Below, one piece after another: positions 1-7,227 of a stretch of 14,809 nucleotides of DNA. Under the pieces are notes generated by a model. The model saw only the letters and a list, made by a program, of their open reading frames with translations, was not told the DNA's origin and made no database searches. The stretch lies in contig JAGYOB010000371.1 in the NCBI GenBank assembly GCA_018399515.1, forward strand, positions 1 through 14,809, given 5' to 3'. Every line of letters begins with the position of its first letter. Position 1 is the first letter of the stretch. The translations under genes were made by a program, and so were the position numbers. This DNA comes from Candidatus Nanopelagicales bacterium (GTDB lineage: Bacteria > Actinomycetota > Actinomycetes > S36-B12).

Positions 1-1140
1 GATGATCGTGGTGTCGCCAAGATCGATCCCCGCACCCTCGCCATCGGCCACACCCGCACCGTTTCCGCCGTCATCAGCGTCATCGTCGACATCGGCGAAA
101 TCGGCGTCACCAGCGTCATCGTCGCCGGTACCCGCGGACCCGGAACCCCGCTGACCTCCCTGACGCTCTCGCGCCTGACCGGCTCGCCGCGCATGGACGC
201 GCACGGCCAGCGATTTGATTTCCGGCTGACGCTCCTTCAGATCCACCAGCACAGGAGTTGCGACGAAGATCGACGAATACGTCCCTGCCGCCATTCCGAT
301 CGCGAGAGCAACGGCCAGGTCCAATAAAGTTCCCGCACCGAGGATCCCGGCGCCCACGATGATGATGGCCAGCACCGGGAGCAAGGACGTGATGGAGGTG
401 TTGATCGAGCGGATGAGGACCTGGTTGACCGCGCGATTGGCCGCCTCGCCATACGTCGCCATTGACTGGGCGGTGATGCCGCGGGTGTCTTCCTTCACCT
501 TGTCGAACACCACGACGGTGTCGTACAACGAGTAGCCCAAGATCGTGAGCACGCCGATGACGGTCGCCGGAGTGACTTGAAGCCCGAGCAACGCGTAGAT
601 GCCGATAGTGATCAAGACATCATGGGCGAGCGCGACAAGAGCCGCCACAGCCATTCGCCACTCGAAGTAGATCGACAAGAAGATCGTGACCAACACCAGG
701 AACACGATGAGGGCCTGGATCGCTTTACTCGTGATCTCCTGACCCCAGGACGGGCCCACCAACTGCACGCTGATGGCTTCCTCGGCGACGTCGCACGTCA
801 CCGCTAATGCCTCGATGACGCGCAGACTGGTCGCCTGGTCGAGGGCTTCGGTCTGGACTCGCAGAAGTCCGGCACCCGTCTCGGTGACCGTGGGTGTCGA
901 GCCGAGTACATCCGCACTGGCATCTCGTGCATCGATGATCGAGCAGGTCGACTGCGGCACGGTGTAGACCGCGCCGCCCCGGAATTCCACGCCGAGATTC
1001 AAGCCCCGAATCAACAGGGCGCTGATGGCGACGATCAGGATGATCGCGGAGAGCACGTACCAGGTGCGCCGCCGTCCAACGAAATCGACCGACGACTGGC
1101 CGCTGTACAGGCGAGCACCGAATCCACCGAGCAAACCCAT
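1..1140 (-). CDS. secF: SecF, protein translocase subunit (C-terminal end lies outside the window)
   Basis: SecF works with SecD in the SecDF membrane complex, which uses the proton gradient to help pull secreted proteins through SecYEG. The frame is open from ATG 1140 to base 1: 380 residues, no stop seen. The family motif GLNLGVEFRGG is at residues 46-56. Hydrophobic segments fall near 28-45, 141-158, 163-185, 190-213, 247-267 and 272-296, matching the six-helix SecF plan. The conserved YSLYDTVVVFDKVKED stretch is at 203-218. A ribosome binding site (GAGGGAGG on the minus strand, 1149-1156) lies 8 bases before the ATG. The ATG directly follows the secD stop codon with no gap, suggesting translational coupling. 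From about residue 302 the protein becomes a soluble tail, first basic (R/Q-rich), then acidic (D/G/A-rich, about 340-380). Long low-complexity SecF tails occur in actinobacteria. The true C-terminus is not visible. Confidence 0.95.
   Translation of the reverse strand, partial: MGLLGGFGARLYSGQSSVDFVGRRRTWYVLSAIILIVAISALLIRGLNLGVEFRGGAVYTVPQSTCSIIDARDASADVLGSTPTVTETGAGLLRVQTEALDQATSLRVIEALAVTCDVAEEAISVQLVGPSWGQEITSKAIQALIVFLVLVTIFLSIYFEWRMAVAALVALAHDVLITIGIYALLGLQVTPATVIGVLTILGYSLYDTVVVFDKVKEDTRGITAQSMATYGEAANRAVNQVLIRSINTSITSLLPVLAIIIVGAGILGAGTLLDLAVALAIGMAAGTYSSIFVATPVLVDLKERQPEIKSLAVRVHARRAGQARERQGGQRGSGSAGTGDDDAGDADFADVDDDADDGGNGAGVADGEGAGIDLGDTTII
72..124 (-). repeat. Imperfect direct repeat coding the acidic SecF tail
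   Basis: A 17-base unit ending in cagcgtcatcgtcg occurs at 72-88 and again at 108-124 with one difference. The spacing is 36 bases, exactly 12 codons, so both copies encode the same DDDA stretch in the secF tail. This is an in-frame duplication inside a low-complexity region, not a mobile repeat. Confidence 0.6.
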
Positions 1141-2763
1141 CTATCGGCCCTCCCTCGCAGCTACGGGCGTTCGGGCGACCGTCGGGCTCAGATCGACCTC
1201 GACATCGCCGAATCGGCTGGGGTCGAGACCTGTGAGCCAACTGCCGCGTTGCATCCACTTCGACCGTGCGAAGAACGTCACGGTCGGTCGGGTCAGCAAG
1301 AAAGCGATGAGGACGTCGATCAGCGTTGTCAGGCCCAGTGCGAAAGCGAAACCGCGAACGTTGCCCACCGACACGATGTACAACACGATGGCGGCGAGCA
1401 GGGTGACGAAGTCGGCCGCAAGAATCGTTCGGCGAGCCCCCACCCAGCCGTTCTCAGCCGCCTGCCGTAGCGACCTGCCGTTGCGGATCTCGTCGCGGAT
1501 CCTCTCGAAGTACACGATGAACGAGTCAGCGGTGATACCGATAGCGACCACAGCACCGGCGATACCTGCCAGCGTCAGGGTGTATCCGATCGAATTACCC
1601 AGCGCCACGAATGCTGCGTACGTCATCACACCGGCAATGAGCAGGCTCATGATGGCAACGAGCCCGAGTGCGCGGTAGTAGACCATCAAGAACACGATGA
1701 TGATGGTCATTCCGATGCCACCGGCGATCAGGCCCGCACGCAGCGAGTCACCACCCAGGGTCGCCGACACACTCGTGATCTCAGCAACCTCCAGGGTGAC
1801 CGGTAACGCGCCGTAGTTGAGCACATTGGCCAGATCCTGGGCTTCCTCGGCAGAGAAATTGCCTTCGATCTGGGCTTGACCACCCAGGATCGGTTCGTTG
1901 AATCGCGGAGCGGACACGACAACACCGTCGAGCACGATCGCGAAGGCGTTGCAGGGACTGGGCCCGCCAGGTGTGCAGTCAGGTAGCGAGAACAGCTCCT
2001 GGGACGCCTGCGACAGCGCGGACGCGCCCTCACCGTCGAAGGTCAAGCTGACAACCCAGCCGCCGACCCCCTGCTGCGGCAGAACCGCGGTTGCCTCGGT
2101 GACGTTTGTGCCGCGGATGAACGCCGGCTGAAGGGTGTACTTCGCTGACCCATCATCGGCACACGTTCCCAACCATTCCACCGGATTATCCGGCGTTCCG
2201 CCGGCGATGTTCTCCGGTTTCAGGCAGTCCAGTCCTGCGACCTCGGCAGCGAACTCAGGAGTGTTATCCGGCGCTTGGATGATTTCGTTGCCCGTGGTGA
2301 TCTCGGTGGCCTCGTCCTCGACGGCGATGTCGGTCGACTCAGCCTGCGTGGTGTCATCGGTCACCGGCACCGGCGAAGCGATGGACCACACGGCACGGAA
2401 ATCCAGGAGTGCGGTGCGGCCGACCAGTTCGACGAGCCGCTCCTGGCTCACCCCGGGGACCGCCACGATAATGGCGGCCGAATCCCCGGATCCTTGGACT
2501 GTGATCTCGGCCTCGGCGACTCCGATGCCATTGACGCGCTGACGAATGATCTCCACCGTCTGCGTCAGTTGCTCATCGGTGATCGATGCCCCTTCTGTCA
2601 CCGGCTGCGGTGTGAGGATGACCTGGGTCCCTCCCTGGAGGTCCAAGCCGAGGCGAGGCGTGTTGGGCGTTCCAGGCCAAAAAGCCCACGCCAGGAGACC
2701 CACCAGGATGAGCGCCATCGCCAGCAGGGTCCGGCCAGGCCGGGAGGGTGCGTTGGTCGCCAC
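1141..2763 (-). CDS. secD: SecD, protein translocase subunit
   Basis: SecD is the larger partner of SecF in the SecDF complex and carries the big extracytoplasmic P1 domain that binds emerging substrate proteins. The 540-residue product has an N-terminal membrane segment at 12-29, then the family motif LGLDLQGGT (38-46), a long exported region, and five further hydrophobic segments near 341-361, 366-388, 393-416, 446-466 and 472-492. The conserved ITADSFIVYFERIRDE stretch is at 410-425. A Thr/Glu/Asp-rich stretch at about 131-170 interrupts the exported domain and is probably a lineage-specific loop. The start is GTG at 2763: AAGGA (2771-2775, minus strand) sits 7 bases upstream, and the GTG directly follows the yajC TGA. 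The TAG at 1141-1143 directly abuts the secF ATG. Length is within the family range. Confidence 0.96.
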   Translation of the reverse strand: MATNAPSRPGRTLLAMALILVGLLAWAFWPGTPNTPRLGLDLQGGTQVILTPQPVTEGASITDEQLTQTVEIIRQRVNGIGVAEAEITVQGSGDSAAIIVAVPGVSQERLVELVGRTALLDFRAVWSIASPVPVTDDTTQAESTDIAVEDEATEITTGNEIIQAPDNTPEFAAEVAGLDCLKPENIAGGTPDNPVEWLGTCADDGSAKYTLQPAFIRGTNVTEATAVLPQQGVGGWVVSLTFDGEGASALSQASQELFSLPDCTPGGPSPCNAFAIVLDGVVVSAPRFNEPILGGQAQIEGNFSAEEAQDLANVLNYGALPVTLEVAEITSVSATLGGDSLRAGLIAGGIGMTIIIVFLMVYYRALGLVAIMSLLIAGVMTYAAFVALGNSIGYTLTLAGIAGAVVAIGITADSFIVYFERIRDEIRNGRSLRQAAENGWVGARRTILAADFVTLLAAIVLYIVSVGNVRGFAFALGLTTLIDVLIAFLLTRPTVTFFARSKWMQRGSWLTGLDPSRFGDVEVDLSPTVARTPVAAREGR

Positions 2764-3165
2764 TCAGGAGTCCTTATCGGTTGGGCCACCGGGCTCGCCT
2801 GATCGATCCTCGCCCAGTCGATCCTCGCCCAGTCGATCGTCGCCCAGTCGATCGTCAAGGGGGCGATCGTCGATGGGCTCGATAACGGGCTCGACAACGC
2901 GCCCGATAGCGGCCTTGACCATGCGCAGCACCACACCGGGAGCAACCTCCACGGTGACCTCGTCGTCTTCGACGTCGACGATCGTGCCGAACACCCCGGC
3001 GGTCGTCATAACCGCTGCACCGGGGGCCAGGGAGGCAATGAGCTGCTGCTGCTGCTTCTGCCGCGTGCGCGAAGGGCGCAGAATCAACAGATAGAAGATC
3101 ACCCCGATGAGCAGAATGGGGAGCAGGGCGCCCAGTTCCAACGGTTCCACCTCGCTTGTGTGCAT
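2764..3165 (-). CDS. yajC: YajC, Sec translocon accessory subunit
   Basis: YajC is a small single-pass protein that associates with SecDF. From ATG 3165 the product has 133 residues. A hydrophobic segment at about 10-28 ends in the family signature LILRPSR, followed by a Q-rich basic linker (36-41). The conserved small domain at 46-90 includes APGAAVMTTAGVFGTI, a DDEVTVEVAPGV strand pair and the basic MVKAAIGRV. The family usually ends near here, but this protein continues with about 40 acidic residues containing a five-residue repeat. The start is uncertain: GTG 3174, ATG 3165 and GTG 3150 are all in frame and none has a strong ribosome binding site. ATG 3165 was chosen because it leaves a short N-terminus before the membrane segment. 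The stop codon is immediately followed by secD. Confidence 0.88.
   Translation of the reverse strand: MHTSEVEPLELGALLPILLIGVIFYLLILRPSRTRQKQQQQLIASLAPGAAVMTTAGVFGTIVDVEDDEVTVEVAPGVVLRMVKAAIGRVVEPVIEPIDDRPLDDRLGDDRLGEDRLGEDRSGEPGGPTDKDS
2804..2878 (-). repeat. 15-bp tandem repeat in the 3' end of yajC
   Basis: Units of 15 bases begin at 2804, 2819, 2834, 2849 and 2864. The first three are nearly identical (cgatcctcgcccagt, with c/g variation in the third) and the last two have decayed. Because 15 is a multiple of three, the array encodes a pentapeptide repeat of the form (D/E)DRLG at about residues 99-122 of YajC. It looks like an in-frame minisatellite able to vary in copy number without breaking the gene. 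Confidence 0.85.
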
Positions 3166-3344
3166 CGGCGGCACGCCGACGGTCCAGTGTCATGGGGCCA
3201 CTCTCGGGTGCAGCCGACGGGCACAGCCCGCAGCCCCCACTCCAAGAGCGACCAATCACGACACCCTAGCGTTCCCACGTCATCGATACCCGCCCCGGCC
3301 CGCACGGCGCCGCGGCGAGCCCGGCAGTCCACCCGCTGACCCTG
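3166..3344 (-). other. Spacer between ruvB and yajC
   Basis: This is the second-longest gap in the window, about 180 bases, and probably holds the yajC-secD-secF promoter on the minus strand. No -10/-35 pair is convincing; TAGGGT reads on the minus strand near 3262-3267 without a matching -35 box. Two small symmetric elements are present: a 5-bp stem with a 3-base loop at 3218-3230 and the palindrome CGCCGCGGCG at 3308-3317. Neither is followed by a T-run. I see no gene here. Confidence 0.4.
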
Positions 3345-4448
3345 CTACCGGGAACCCTCACCCGGGAAGGACAGGGGTGGCTGCATGGCGCTGGATTCCG
3401 GCGCGCTGGTGGGTCCGCGATCAGGCTCGGTCAGCCCCAGATGAGCCCACGCGGCAGGGGTCGCCACCCGCCCCCGTGGGGTGCGGATCAAGAATCCCTC
3501 ACGCACCAAGAAGGGCTCGGCGACACCCTCGACAGTCTCCGTCTCCTCCCCCACGGCGACGGCAAGGGTCGACAGCCCCACCGGCCCACCCCCGAATCGG
3601 TTCACCAGGGCGTTCAGGACCGCCTTGTCCAATCGATCCAGGCCGCGCGAATCGACCTCATACAGATCCAGCGCTGCCTTCGCTGCCGTCCGATCGATGC
3701 GGCCGGCGCCGTGCACCTGCGCCCAATCGCGTACTCGACGCAGCAGGCGATTAGCGATGCGTGGGGTGCCGCGAGAGCGGAACGCGATCTCGGCGATTCC
3801 GGCGGAATCGGCATCGATGCCCAGCAACCCGGCCGAGCGCGTGATGATGGTTTCAAGGTCACCGGGTTCGTAGAAGTCCAGGTGCGCGGTGAACCCGAAC
3901 CGATCGCGCAACGGACCAGGGAGCAGCCCTGCGCGCGTGGTTGCGGCGACCAGGGTGAACGGAGCCAGATCCAGCGGCACCGCCGTCGCTCCCGGTCCTT
4001 TGCCGATCACGACATCGACACGGAAGTCCTCCATCGCCATGTACAGCATTTCCTCGGCGGCGCGGGCGGTGCGATGCACCTCGTCCAAGAAAAGCACCTC
4101 ACCCGGTTGCAGGCTGGACAGAACCGCCGCGAGATCGCCGGCGTGCTGCAGCGCCGGTCCACTGGTAATCCGCAGCGGCGCGGAAAGTTCCCGAGCGATG
4201 ATGGTCGCCAGCGTCGTCTTTCCGAGCCCGGGAGGTCCTGACAGCAAGACGTGATCGGCAGCCCGTTCCCGGCGTCGGGCCGCTTCAAGAACCAAACCCA
4301 GTTGCGCTCGCACCCGGTCTTGCCCGATGAAATCCTCCAGTTCGGTGGGACGCAGTGCGCCCTCCACCGCTCGATCGTCGATATCGGCTACCGCGTCGAC
4401 CAACCGGTCGCCGGCATCTCGGTCGGCCGCCGGTTGCTGCCCCGTCAT
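3345..4448 (-). CDS. ruvB: RuvB, Holliday junction branch migration ATPase
   Basis: RuvB is the hexameric AAA+ motor that, bound to RuvA, drives branch migration of Holliday junctions during recombinational repair. The 367-residue product shows the RuvB order: ALRPTELEDFIGQ (31-43), Walker A GPPGLGKTT (71-79), Walker B LFLDEVHR (119-126), sensor I ATTRAG (169-174), the arginine finger region LRDRFG (180-185), the sensor II region GTPRIANRLLRRVRDWA, and a C-terminal winged helix containing FGGGPVGLSTLAVAVGE and EPFLVREGFLIRTPRGR. Small departures from the usual sequence (HRTARAAEEMLYMAMEDF, normally with L after HR and P after Y) do not touch catalytic residues. About 20 residues past the winged helix form a loose tail. 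The ATG overlaps the ruvA stop by 4 bases (ATGA, 4445-4448), so it is co-translated with ruvA. Confidence 0.97.
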   Translation of the reverse strand: MTGQQPAADRDAGDRLVDAVADIDDRAVEGALRPTELEDFIGQDRVRAQLGLVLEAARRRERAADHVLLSGPPGLGKTTLATIIARELSAPLRITSGPALQHAGDLAAVLSSLQPGEVLFLDEVHRTARAAEEMLYMAMEDFRVDVVIGKGPGATAVPLDLAPFTLVAATTRAGLLPGPLRDRFGFTAHLDFYEPGDLETIITRSAGLLGIDADSAGIAEIAFRSRGTPRIANRLLRRVRDWAQVHGAGRIDRTAAKAALDLYEVDSRGLDRLDKAVLNALVNRFGGGPVGLSTLAVAVGEETETVEGVAEPFLVREGFLIRTPRGRVATPAAWAHLGLTEPDRGPTSAPESSAMQPPLSFPGEGSR

Positions 4449-5050
4449 CCCCGGTCCAATGCTTGCAGTGCCGCCTTCAGCACGGCCGCCATGTCCGGTG
4501 TTCCCGACTCGATTCCGAGGTCATCGCGATCGGCGATGATCGACACCGCTCGTTCACCGTCCCTGCGACTCCAGCCCAACGACTCCAGCCCGGCGTAGAC
4601 CCCCTCACGCCAATCGGACCCACCCGCACTTGATGAGCCTGACGTCGAGGGTGGCCCAAGACGGCCTGATAGTTCCAACACGATCCGTTGCGCACCCTTG
4701 GCGCCGATCCCGGGCACTGCGGTCAACGCTGCGTGATCGCTGGACTGAATCGCCCGACGCAGTTCATCGGGTGTCAGCGTCGCCAAGAGCGCGAGCGCAA
4801 TACGCGGGCCGATCCCACTGACGGTCTGCACTGCTTCGAACGTGTCTCTCGCATCGATGTCCTCGAAACCGAACAACGTCAGCGAATCCTCACGCACGAT
4901 GAGCACCGTCGCGAACGTCTGATGGGCACCGGGTCTGGCGGCCATCGCTGTCTGCGGCGTGCACATCAGCGAAAGCCCCACTCCACCCACGGTGACCACC
5001 ATGCGGTCGACGCCGACCCATGCCACCTCGCCGGTGATGGAGGAGATCAT
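4445..5050 (-). CDS. ruvA: RuvA, Holliday junction-binding subunit
   Basis: RuvA forms tetramers that bind the four-way junction and recruit RuvB. The 201-residue product has the usual three domains: an OB-fold (1-63) beginning MISSITGEVAWVG, a middle domain with two helix-hairpin-helix motifs (SGIGPRIAL at 78-86 and PGIGAKGAQRIVLEL at 113-127), a Ser/Gly-rich flexible linker (about 134-146), and a C-terminal three-helix domain (147-201) that contacts RuvB. Length is typical. The ATG at 5050 overlaps the ruvC stop as ATGA (5047-5050). The upstream ribosome binding site is weak (GGAAG), consistent with translational coupling to ruvC. Confidence 0.96.
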   Translation of the reverse strand: MISSITGEVAWVGVDRMVVTVGGVGLSLMCTPQTAMAARPGAHQTFATVLIVREDSLTLFGFEDIDARDTFEAVQTVSGIGPRIALALLATLTPDELRRAIQSSDHAALTAVPGIGAKGAQRIVLELSGRLGPPSTSGSSSAGGSDWREGVYAGLESLGWSRRDGERAVSIIADRDDLGIESGTPDMAAVLKAALQALDRG

Positions 5051-5589
5051 CGCGTGCCGCTTCCGGCCTGATCCCGACTGGTGTGAGTGGCCAGTGCCTG
5101 CGCCAGGCGATTCTCACCCTCGAAACGCCAGATATCGGTGATCGCCAGGGCCAGGGCATCGGCTGCGTCGGCGGGTTTGATCGGCTCTACGACACCGAGC
5201 AACCGCATGACCATGGCGGTGACCTGCGCTTTGTCCGCACGCCCCGAACCGGTCACGGCAGCCTTGACCTCGGTGGGAGTGCGCCACGACACCGGAATGC
5301 TGCGCCGAGCGGCGATCAAGACCGCGACTGCTCCGGCCTGGGCGGTTCCCATCGCGGTTCGCACATTGTGCTGGCTGAAGACCCGCTCGATAGACACCCG
5401 ATCGGGAGCGAACGCCTCGACCACTGCCTCGATGCCCTCTTCGAGGAGAAGCAGCCGCCGCTCCAGAGGTTCCTCCGACGGCGTTCGGACTACGTCGACA
5501 TGCGCCAAGCCGAGTTTGCGGGACTCGCTCGCATCAACGACACCCACCCCACACCGGGTCAATCCGGGATCGATGCCCAGAACGCGCAT
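5047..5589 (-). CDS. ruvC: RuvC, Holliday junction resolvase
   Basis: RuvC is the dimeric endonuclease that cuts Holliday junctions symmetrically, the last step of the RuvABC pathway. The 180-residue product begins MRVLGIDPGLTRCGVGVV, and all four acidic catalytic residues of the family can be placed: D7, E68 (in SIERVF), D141 and D144 (in DAADALALAI). The conserved FSQHNVRTAMGTAQAGAV stretch follows E68. The start at ATG 5589 is supported by a strong ribosome binding site, GGGAGGA (5596-5602, minus strand), 6 bases upstream. It is the first gene of ruvC-ruvA-ruvB, and a LexA-type box lies about 75-90 bases upstream of the start, so damage induction is likely. Confidence 0.96.
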   Translation of the reverse strand: MRVLGIDPGLTRCGVGVVDASESRKLGLAHVDVVRTPSEEPLERRLLLLEEGIEAVVEAFAPDRVSIERVFSQHNVRTAMGTAQAGAVAVLIAARRSIPVSWRTPTEVKAAVTGSGRADKAQVTAMVMRLLGVVEPIKPADAADALALAITDIWRFEGENRLAQALATHTSRDQAGSGTR

Positions 5590-5662
5590 GCCCCATCCTC
5601 CCGGTCACGACGATGATGGTCGCGACGATCACGGCCCCGAACGACGTGGATTCCGTTCGAGA

Positions 5663-5679
5663 CGAACACATGTACGTTC
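5663..5679. promoter_or_regulatory. Probable LexA operator (SOS box) for ruvCAB
   Basis: The sequence CGAACACATGTACG at 5663-5676 fits the Gram-positive/actinobacterial SOS box (CGAAC-RNRY-GTTCG) with one change in the right half (GTAC for GTTC). A further CGTTC half-site overlaps at 5675-5679, and GTTCGAGACGAAC at 5655-5667 forms an inverted repeat sharing the CGAAC half. It lies in the 93-base gap between the WS/DGAT stop and ruvC, where a repressor of ruvC would bind. LexA control of ruvCAB is established in other bacteria; the site here is a sequence match only. Confidence 0.65.
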
Positions 5680-5682
5680 AGC

Positions 5683-7164
5683 CTAGCCCCGACGATCGAC
5701 CTCTGCCCGCACCGCGCGGGCCTTCGGCGTGCCGTCGCGACCCTTGGGCTTGGCCAGCGGGTCGGCTGCGCCGACGCTCCCTCCGGTCACCTCGACAAAG
5801 CCCCTCCTCAGATCATCGAGGAGCTCCCCGACATCGGGGACTGCACGATCATCAGCAGATACTCCGACAAACGCTGAACCGTCGTAGGTCACCATCGTCA
5901 CGTTGACCGCCGCACCGATGGTGGCGACGAGGGGATACATCCCCACGGCCCGAACCCCAGCGAGATACAGCGGAATCGGCGGTCCGGGAACATTGCTCGT
6001 CGTCACATCACTGGCACGAGCCGCCTGGGTCAGTACCGGGACCGGGATGAGCCAGCTGACCTCAGCGAGCGGATCTGCCATCCGCAGTGCGGGCTCCGCC
6101 CGCCAACGCTCGACTCGGTCATGGGCAGCATCCATCCGTTCGGTGACGCTCAGTCCCGCGATCGGCAACTCGAACCGCGCGATCGTCACGGCGTTGGACT
6201 CCTCACCGGAGCGATCCCCGGGGTCCCCTCGCAGACTGATCGGTACGTTGAAACGTAAGTCATCCACAATCACTCCGCGTCGCGCGTGATACCGGTCCAT
6301 GCCGATACCGACAGCGGCCATGAAAGCGTCGTTGACACTGCGCTGGTGCTCTTTGGCCACCCGCCTCAATTCGGCGAAAGGCAGGTCGAATGCCCCGAAG
6401 GTATAGGTCGTGCATCGCTGGGTCATCACCGGCGACAGCGGCCCGTCGGGAACAGAAGTGAACCGCCCGACCGAACCCAGCGTGCCGAGCGCCTGAGTCC
6501 AGGTTCCCACCGGATCACTCAGCGTTCCCCGAGCTAGATCGGTCATGATCCCCGCTGCCCGCTCGGCAGCAACTACCCCGCGGCGCACGTTATCGCTGAT
6601 GTCCGCAACGCTGACCTGCGTGAAGCTCGCCTCCTCGGCTTCCGGCGGTTCCGGCGCCGGGGCCTCTGTCGGATCCGGATCAGGGCCGAGCTCGAACAGG
6701 GACAGTCCGATCAACACTGCCGCCTGGCCATCGGCGATCGAATGATGCAGTTTCAACAAGACCGCGGAACGTTTGCCCGGTAGCCCTTCGACCAGGGCCA
6801 TCTCCCACAGCGCGCGATTGTGATCGAAATCATCCAGGCTCATCCGGCGCGCAGCAGCCAGCAGATCCGACCACGTGGATTTCGCGGGCAGCACATACCG
6901 GTACACATGCAGATCCAGATCGAAATCCGGATCGACGGCAAGGCGCGGCGCTGCCACCCCGAAGGCGCCGCGTACCGGCCGCATTCGCAGGATCGGCACG
7001 AGTCGAGTCAGGCGATCGATCCGCTGTCGCAGGCGCTTCCACTTGGGGACACCATCCAGCAGGACCAGGGCAACCACGGTGGAACGCAGCGCTGGATCAC
7101 CCGCTGCGGTTCGCCAGGTCGCGGCATCCCACCCGGTGAGTTGACGACCCGCACCCTCGGCCAT
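5683..7164 (-). CDS. WS/DGAT-type acyltransferase (wax ester synthase / diacylglycerol acyltransferase)
   Basis: Members of this family transfer acyl-CoA to diacylglycerol or long-chain alcohols, making triacylglycerol or wax ester storage lipids at the membrane and lipid droplet surface. The 493-residue product has the family length and the catalytic motif HHSIADG at 140-146 (HHxxxDG), preceded by DHNRALWEMALVEGLPG. The conserved ND pair is at 278-279 (SVNDAF), N324 sits in ESNAVT, and the C-terminal domain shows SNVPGPPIPLYLAGVRAVGMYPL-like conservation at 390-412. A Pro/Glu/Asp-rich linker occupies 161-178. The last 25 residues are basic and probably disordered. The start at ATG 7164 is preceded 6 bases upstream by a very strong site, AAGGGGAGG (7171-7179). 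The gene sits between yebC and ruvC, an unusual place. Substrate preference cannot be read from the sequence. Confidence 0.88.
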   Translation of the reverse strand: MAEGAGRQLTGWDAATWRTAAGDPALRSTVVALVLLDGVPKWKRLRQRIDRLTRLVPILRMRPVRGAFGVAAPRLAVDPDFDLDLHVYRYVLPAKSTWSDLLAAARRMSLDDFDHNRALWEMALVEGLPGKRSAVLLKLHHSIADGQAAVLIGLSLFELGPDPDPTEAPAPEPPEAEEASFTQVSVADISDNVRRGVVAAERAAGIMTDLARGTLSDPVGTWTQALGTLGSVGRFTSVPDGPLSPVMTQRCTTYTFGAFDLPFAELRRVAKEHQRSVNDAFMAAVGIGMDRYHARRGVIVDDLRFNVPISLRGDPGDRSGEESNAVTIARFELPIAGLSVTERMDAAHDRVERWRAEPALRMADPLAEVSWLIPVPVLTQAARASDVTTSNVPGPPIPLYLAGVRAVGMYPLVATIGAAVNVTMVTYDGSAFVGVSADDRAVPDVGELLDDLRRGFVEVTGGSVGAADPLAKPKGRDGTPKARAVRAEVDRRG

Positions 7165-7227
7165 GGCGATCCTCCCCTTGCTGTTCGCCGCCTCCGTCAG
7201 GATCGGCCTTCGTGTGAGGCGTTGATA

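Noticed and set aside
725..1258. A 177-residue minus-strand frame overlapping secF and the end of secD.
   Set aside because: Arg/His-rich shadow of the true secF frame, which is confirmed by its motifs and membrane helices.
3218..3230. Small hairpin (5-bp stem) and nearby CG palindrome at 3308-3317 as a terminator for ruvB.
   Set aside because: The stems are short, far from the stop codon in the first case, and have no T-run; such elements arise easily in GC-rich DNA.
3099..3332. A minus-strand frame of 77 residues in the ruvB-yajC gap.
   Set aside because: No ribosome binding site, no recognisable domain, and it overlaps the yajC N-terminus in another frame.
5664..5679. The 16-base dyad after the WS/DGAT gene as its transcription terminator.
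   Set aside because: The arms are only four to six bases and AT-containing, with no T-run. The match to the SOS box explains the symmetry better.
7189..7221. Inverted repeat cgcctc/gaggcg between yebC and the WS/DGAT gene as a terminator.
   Set aside because: Six-base arms with a 21-base loop and no T-run; too weak to call.
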